Program-made: the position numbers and the translations under genes
The notes under the pieces: generated by a model
What the model saw: the letters and a program-made list of their open reading frames with translations, nothing else
Told to the model about the DNA's origin: nothing
Databases searched by the model: none
Part shown: piece after piece, positions 58,742 to 64,000 of the stretch
Layout: each line of letters opens with the position of its first letter
Numbering within the stretch: the stretch's first letter is position 1
Assembly (NCBI RefSeq): GCF_025698545.1
Contig: NC_068576.1
Coordinates: forward strand, 50,750,390 to 50,814,389
From: Gossypium raimondii
Taxonomy: Eukaryota; Streptophyta; Magnoliopsida; Malvales; Malvaceae
Direction: 5' to 3'
Length of the DNA: 64,000 nt

Positions 58742-60886
58742 TTACATAGGGTAATCAATGTCTATGACCAGGGGATTCGGTTCCACATGGCGGTGGTCGA
58801 TTGATTCTGCTACCGGATTCCTCCTTCCTCTAGCTTCCTGGCGGTTGTTCTTCCTCGGTGGTGATTGTTGTTCTTCCGGTTCGGCATCCGCTTGTCGAAC
58901 TTGGGACAATGATCCACCTTCAAAGAATAGTGAATGTGGAGGTGTTTGCATCATGAACGGCGACGGAGTTTGAAAGCCATGCGTTGCTGGCGATTGGTAA
59001 AAAGGAGAGCTCCCCGACGGCCCCCATGCGACCCTCCTCGGTGATGGCCTAGTTATCGGTGGTCCGCTCGGCATTACAGGAAATGGAGCTGATCCAGGCA
59101 TTTGGCTCCAACCTGCCATAGGATTCGGAAAAGGATACATGTATGGGTTAGGGTACATATAAGGGCTAGGAAACATACCTGGCATCATAGGGAAAGGCGA
59201 TTGCGTGGGTATCATCTGTTGAATTGCTGCATCAGGTGACTGCGTTGGTGCTCTCGTTGGGGACGCTGCTTCCATGGCCGCTGATGATGAGTCGACTGAA
59301 TGTCTGGGCCTTGTTGATGGGCTGCCCTCGTATTGTTGTCCCCTTGGATTTAGAGGCCCGCGCCTTTCCCTTCCGACACGTAATTGCCGTTGCCTCTCCT
59401 CTGGCGTAAGTAAATACGACTTCCCATGGATCCTAAACCATGGCATGTATTCTAGAACGCACGCTAACTTGGGAACGATGATTTGTTCCCGAGCAGATAG
59501 ATAGTCATGCCGATTTTCCCACATTTCCGTGTAGTCTGACCAGTATCTAGGCCAATCCGTACCTAATAGCCGAAGGTCGATTTTGTGGTGCTCGTCAACC
59601 ACCTCAGGGTCCGCAGGGATCGGTTGTCTACATCCAAACTGTCGTAGGACTCTGTCTGTCTGGTGGGGCTCCACAGTTGCGTAGTTGATCAACACCACTT
59701 TCATGTGCCAAGAGTTAGGGTTTTGTAAAAACTCTTCCGGGATTACTGCCCGGATTGCCGGATCCTCGTATGGTGTTGAAACTACATGAACATGATAGAA
59801 ATATTACTTATATACATAACCCTAAATATCAATCCACTAGCGAATGTATGGAAATATCTATTTGCAATAATACTTAGTTCTGCTTCCGACTGTTGGTCCA
59901 ATAGAAGTCGTATATCTTCAAGTTCAGACGGTAATCCAGGATAACTCGCCTGATGGTTCCACCTAATTAAATAAATTTTTAGCATACTTTTATTCTTACA
60001 AAATCTACATAACAATTTCAAAATGTAATATAAAATTTACCTCGTTACGAGTGGGAATGTATATGGGTGGTTCACTCGAGGACGAGAAATGGAAATCAAA
60101 CCGTGCCCATGATTGCAGAGTGATGGCATCCTCCGATTTTTGCTCTCCTCGGTTTGGTCGCCCAAGACATCTCCCGATATAATGTTGCCAAGACGGCAGA
60201 CCCCAACTAAATTCGCGGCCCTCTAAAATCAACGAGTTTTAGCAGACCACCTTAGATGTACACTCTCGTGACGTGTCGGCCATGAGATAGCCTCCAATTA
60301 TTTGAAGAATGTATGCTCGAGCATATCGGATTCTTTCAATTTCGGATGAATTTTCATTCAGATCGGGAAGGTCGCACGTAATCAAATTTCATCTCCACCT
60401 TACCTCCATCCATTTTATCCTAACGGCGCCCAAAGCTCGTAGCACACCGCCTCCCAATTGCTAGATTGGGCGGACTGGCCACTGGGTGCCCGCCCACCGC
60501 AATCCCAAATGCAGATGGACATCTTCTAGAGTGATAGTGCACTCTCCACATGGAAGATGAAATGTAAAGCGCTCGGGTCTCCACCTCTCGATCAACGACC
60601 GATCGGCTTGGCTCCAACTTGCATCCCCGGCCTACCATCGCCACGTGCAAAATCCCGCTTCCTGAGGTAGTTCTCTACTAACGGTGATGGAGGAGCATGC
60701 ATATTCAATATTGCATTCCAATACGCGATCTTTAGCCTTTTATAACAAAAAATAAATTAATAAATATCTAAAATATATAAATAAAAATATCTTAAATAAA
60801 ATATAAAATTTAAATTTAATACTTACCATGTTCATTTGCTCCACCGATATGTGATTCAGATCAAGACGAATCAATGATCCTACCAT
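58742..60886 (-). pseudogene. plant mobile domain gene of MULE element 2
   Basis: The start ATG is at 60886 (MVGSLIRLDLNHISVEQMNM, GT donor). The PMD N-terminal part is broken: CPSAFGIAVGGHP and REFSWGLPSWQHYIGRCLGR sit in different frames, with stops near 60240. An exon near 59900-59970 gives SYPGLPSELEDIRLLLDQQS. The last 320 codons (58742-59704) are a clean frame: VVLINYATVEPHQTDRVLRQ, IDLRLLGTDWPRYWSDYTEM, SYLLTPEERQRQLRVGRERR, then a proline/methionine-rich tail (FPSPYMYPNPYMYPFPN). The C-terminal half is therefore better preserved than in element 1, but the gene as a whole is not intact. Confidence 0.85.
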
Positions 60887-61452
60887 TGTTGAAAATATTA
60901 AAATTATTTTTAAAAAATAAAAATTGTAAAATTTTCTTTAAAAATGAAATTTAATGGAAAATAAATTTAATATGGATTTGGAGATTTTTGAAGGAAATTG
61001 AGAGGATTTTGGAAGGAATTTGAGAGTTTGAGAGAATTTTGGAAGGAAATTGAGAGAATTTTTTAAGGGAATTGAGAGAATTTTTGAAGAAAATTGAGAG
61101 AATTTGTTTGTGAAAATAAAAGGGTGGGGGTTTATATAGTTTAAAAAATTTTACCGTTAGGGGGCAACGGTCAATTTTTTGACCGTTGAAACCGTTTCAC
61201 GCTAAGGGTAATCGCTTCCGTCGTCAAGCGACTGCCGACGTGGAAGGAAATCGCTTCTCAAGGACGCGATTTCCTTCCACGTCGGCAGTCGCTACCGACG
61301 TGACGCGATCTCCTGTCAAGTTCCCCGACATCACGCTGACGTGGACGCGATTTCGCGGAAAATGACCCATTCCAGTAAATAATTAAAAAATCGACCTATT
61401 TCTGTAATTTAAAAACAAAAAAGCTTTTTTTGGTAATTTGGCCGTATTCTTT

Positions 61453-61700
61453 AATGTAATCCACAGCAATTAATATACTCGACGCGACTCTTATTAGCAT
61501 AGCTTTACTTTTACCTCGCTCTCGCAAAATTTCTGAGAGTTTTTTTTCAAATATATCCCTCCAATCAATTACTTTATTCATTTAATTTGCTAATTAGTTT
61601 AATCTTTAGCTAGCACAATCCAAAGACATCATTTGCTTTTCTATTGAATTTTGTCAAGAACCAAAACAAGCAAATCTCAACTGGTAAGACCAGATTCAAT
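61453..61700 (+). promoter_or_regulatory. 5' flank of the RFT1-like gene
   Basis: Only about 250 bp lie between MULE element 2 and the RFT1 start codon. An in-frame upstream ATG at 61644 would add 19 residues (MNFVKNQNKQISTGKTRF) that lack family support, so I use 61701. No clear TATA box. Confidence 0.5.
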
Positions 61701-63536
61701 ATGTCTAAAGCTTCGTCGACGGTTCCCTCTGAAACTCCCAAAGACGGTGACCGTGCAAATCTGTCTCGTACTTTGAAGTACTTATTGGGTTCGTTATTTC
61801 AACTTTTAATTCTTTCCCTTTTTATTTATAATTGTAACGCTAGTTAGTTGTGTTTATCTGTTTTTCCTTTTCTAATTTTTTTGGGTTGAATTTCGTTTGG
61901 GTGATTTAGCTACACAGTTTTTGTCAAGAGGAATCCCATTCATATTCAATTCATGGATAGTGAGGCACCTCACCCAGGAGGACTATGCGGTAGCAGCAAC
62001 TAATGCTCTTCCCTTCATTTCTCAATCATTAGAATTCACCTTCACTTCACTATAGATTGATTTCTTCTTCTTTTGTAGGTGTATGCTGTTCAGTTCCATC
62101 TATTTGTGACGTGTATTTTGTTTCTTAGCCGCGAAGGATTCCGGCGAGCCTGCATGCGTGCTGATATTAAATTGTGGTTTCTCTCTCCTTTTTCATTGAT
62201 TTCAGTATATGTTCTTTCGTTTATTTGCTTCGTTATAGTAAATTTTGCTTGTTTGTTATATTCTTCATATAATGCTTCATATGCAGGCAGTGGGCAGTAA
62301 CTTAGGTCTTATGGCTTTACATGATGTTATATAAGAAGTAATAAGGTCATTGTTCTCTATTTAAGATTTTTTTTTACCCCTTTTGTTTAAGCATCAAATT
62401 TTAGTTTGTCTAATTTGTATGAACCCTTGTAATAATCTTATTAAGGACAGGGATCAATTAAGAGTCATAGCAAAATGCAATTAATTGAAATACAAGTAAA
62501 TCAATCAAATGCTTTTAAAATTTTGATAATATGAGAGCAATTTGATCATCTTTTATTGTCTATATAGGCTTGATTTTATATCAAACTATATTGGGTTCAG
62601 GAGAGATTAGCTCTTGGGTCTCATCTCATCCTTTTGATACACTGCGAACTTCAGTGATCTTTTAGCTTTATGTATTCTAGCTGTTTGTTTACGCCCAGAA
62701 TCCTTGTCTTTATCTACAGTGAAGGTGCTTCAGCAAAAGACAATGCTGCATTGTTGAAAGTGGCCTGGATGAGTTTCCCACTTGGTGTGGTTATCACAAT
62801 TGCAGGATGTGTCTTTGTCTTCTGGTGGCAAGGGTTACAGCATTCTGACCCTTATGCTCAAGCTATTTTGATTAATGGTATTTCTTATAACTGCTTCCAA
62901 ACTTTCTACTAGTTCTTGTGGCTTTCTAAGTGCTATTCATTGTGAAAAATGTCAATTCTTTTCACTTGTCTCTCACTTTTTATTACTTGTGAAATTGCTA
63001 TTTATAGCAAATTTCTTTTGTTGATGACCTTCAGTTTTATGCTTTTGGCTTGTTTAGATATAGCCAGTATAGAATTAGCTCTGTGCTTGCGAATGTTTGC
63101 TCTTTCAGTATATTCCAGTGCTGCAACTTCTAGTGACTTTAAAAATGTAAACCTCATTGCAAGTATTTTGTTGAAAAAGAAGTGAAAAGGATTTTCCCTT
63201 CTATGGATCACTGCTTTTGCCCAAATCTGTCTGAAAGCAGAGTATTACATCTTAAATGAACCACGGAATTTCGTTTGGAGTCTGCATGAGATCAACTTAA
63301 TTGTAATCAGCTGATTATTCTGTTCACTACTGGAAACATTCCTTTTAGAACAATTTCATTCACTAGCTTATTTTTCTTTGGCAGGTTTTGCATGTATATT
63401 AGAGCTCTTGGCGGAACCTCTATATATCCTTTCTCAGACATTGTTTCTACTCAAACTGCGCTTGGTGGTTGAAACTCTAGCTACGTTTTCACGCTGTGTA
63501 ACAATGTACATTCTAATTGTGAACCTCACTAACATG
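61701..63536 (+). CDS. RFT1: RFT1-like lipid-linked oligosaccharide ER protein, 5' five exons
   Basis: RFT1 is a multi-pass ER membrane protein needed for lumenal Man5GlcNAc2-PP-dolichol in N-glycosylation. Exons 61701-61788, 61910-61989, 62079-62176, 62720-62877 and 63385-63536 join in phase to 192 residues; the family is about 520, so the gene runs out of the window. Conserved blocks: LSRTLKYLLATQFLSRGIPF, IFNSWIVRHLTQEDYAVYAV, QFHLFVTCILFLSREGFRRA, CMRADIK, DNAALLKVAWMSFPLGVVIT, FACILELLAEPLYILSQTLF and LRLVVETLATFSRCVTMYIL. Several hydrophobic stretches agree with a polytopic protein of the MOP flippase superfamily. No disruptions were seen. Confidence 0.92.
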
Positions 63537-64000
63537 GTAAAGCTTTTAAGGGAATTATGTTGCGAGTACTAGTATATTCATGTTGTGGATCTGCCTATTG
63601 GCAAGGTGTGTTTTGTGTCTGTTTTTAATGGTTGCATATAAGTTTAATGATTCTTGGGTTAACTTTCTTAGATGAAATATATTGTTCTGTTCTGGTGTTC
63701 TAATTTTACCAAGCATGTAGTGTTCTTGTGAATGATGGTTAGCCGCTAAAATGTTGTTGCTTCTGCTTGTGATGCATGTGGTTGACTGCTTCTGAGGTTT
63801 ATGGTGATTAGGCCTTTGATTATGAACTGATGCACTTAATGTGAGGAGCTTTCATGTTTACATATATTATGAATTGTCCTTTTCTGCTTCTCTAATGTGT
63901 CTCTGGTTTTCTTTATATGCATATACTTTTTTATTGTTTTCATAGATTTTGTCAGTTTTCTTTTGATTTATGTGGGTTTGCTATGAGATCTTCTTTTGTA
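63537..64000 (+). other. RFT1 intron sequence at window end
   Basis: Following a GTAAAGC donor the sequence is T-rich and intronic. No further RFT1 exon was recognised before the window ends. Confidence 0.5.

Larger units (their letters stand above)
56056..61443. mobile_element. MULE-type element 2 carrying a PMD gene, TSD GTATTCTTT
   Basis: A 5,388 bp element with perfect 9-bp duplications GTATTCTTT at 56047-56055 and 61444-61452. The ends are GGCTAATTTACCAAAAAAGC and, in reverse, GGCCAAATTACCAAAAAAAG. Both continue into TCGGTTTTTTAATTATTTAC-like sequence and GCGAAATCGCG. Content mirrors element 1 in opposite orientation: MURA fragment on the plus strand at the left, telomere-like repeats, PMD gene on the minus strand, CT-rich leader and a TATATAA box near 61131-61138. 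It starts only about 20 bp from the end of element 1. Confidence 0.88.

Noticed and set aside
58758-58973. Plus-strand open frames across 58758-59504
   Set aside because: They are antisense to the clean 320-codon PMD C-terminal frame.

Overview
This is a plant nuclear genome window: intron-rich genes with GT-AG introns, AT-rich spacers, and several layers of nested transposable elements. The protein families and repeat types suggest a eudicot of the mallow family, most likely Gossypium (cotton). The organism call is inference from recognition; no search was run. All exon models were read by eye from splice signals, reading phase and protein-family similarity.

Layout. (1) 1-13.8 kb is a gene-rich island on the minus strand: a ceramide kinase gene (its 3' part lies outside the window), an aspartylglucosaminidase/N4-glucosaminyl-asparaginase gene, and a RhoGAP-like gene. 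A 1.4 kb Pack-MULE carrying a broken EXORDIUM-like gene fragment sits between the first two. (2) 14-31 kb is repeat-rich: a ~300 bp hairpin; a ~1 kb near-perfect foldback element broken by two LTR-type insertions, one of which holds a third element; a Harbinger-like MITE; and a 5.6 kb MULE with >1.1 kb terminal inverted repeats and a decayed MURA-type transposase. (3) 31-39.6 kb holds a LINE-type RNase H relic, an intact hexose carrier (HEX6/STP-like) gene on the minus strand, a GEM-like GRAM-domain pseudogene, and a small intact secreted PLAT-domain gene on the plus strand. (4) 41.5-51.3 kb is a 9.4 kb CACTA (En/Spm) transposon inserted inside a foldback element. (5) 51.65-61.44 kb is a pair of related MULE-type elements in opposite orientation about 20 bp apart. 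Each carries a plant mobile domain (PMD) gene and an N-terminal fragment of a MURA-like protein. (6) 61.7-64 kb is the 5' part of an RFT1-like gene on the plus strand.

The host genes are not an operon or pathway cluster. They are separate housekeeping or transport genes (sphingolipid kinase, lysosomal-type Ntn hydrolase, RhoGAP-like, sugar carrier, PLAT protein, ER lipid-linked oligosaccharide factor). The best novelty lies in the transposons. Boundaries could be set from target-site duplications for nine insertions, which gives an insertion order and shows transposons carrying host-derived or domesticated-type domains (EXORDIUM, PMD).
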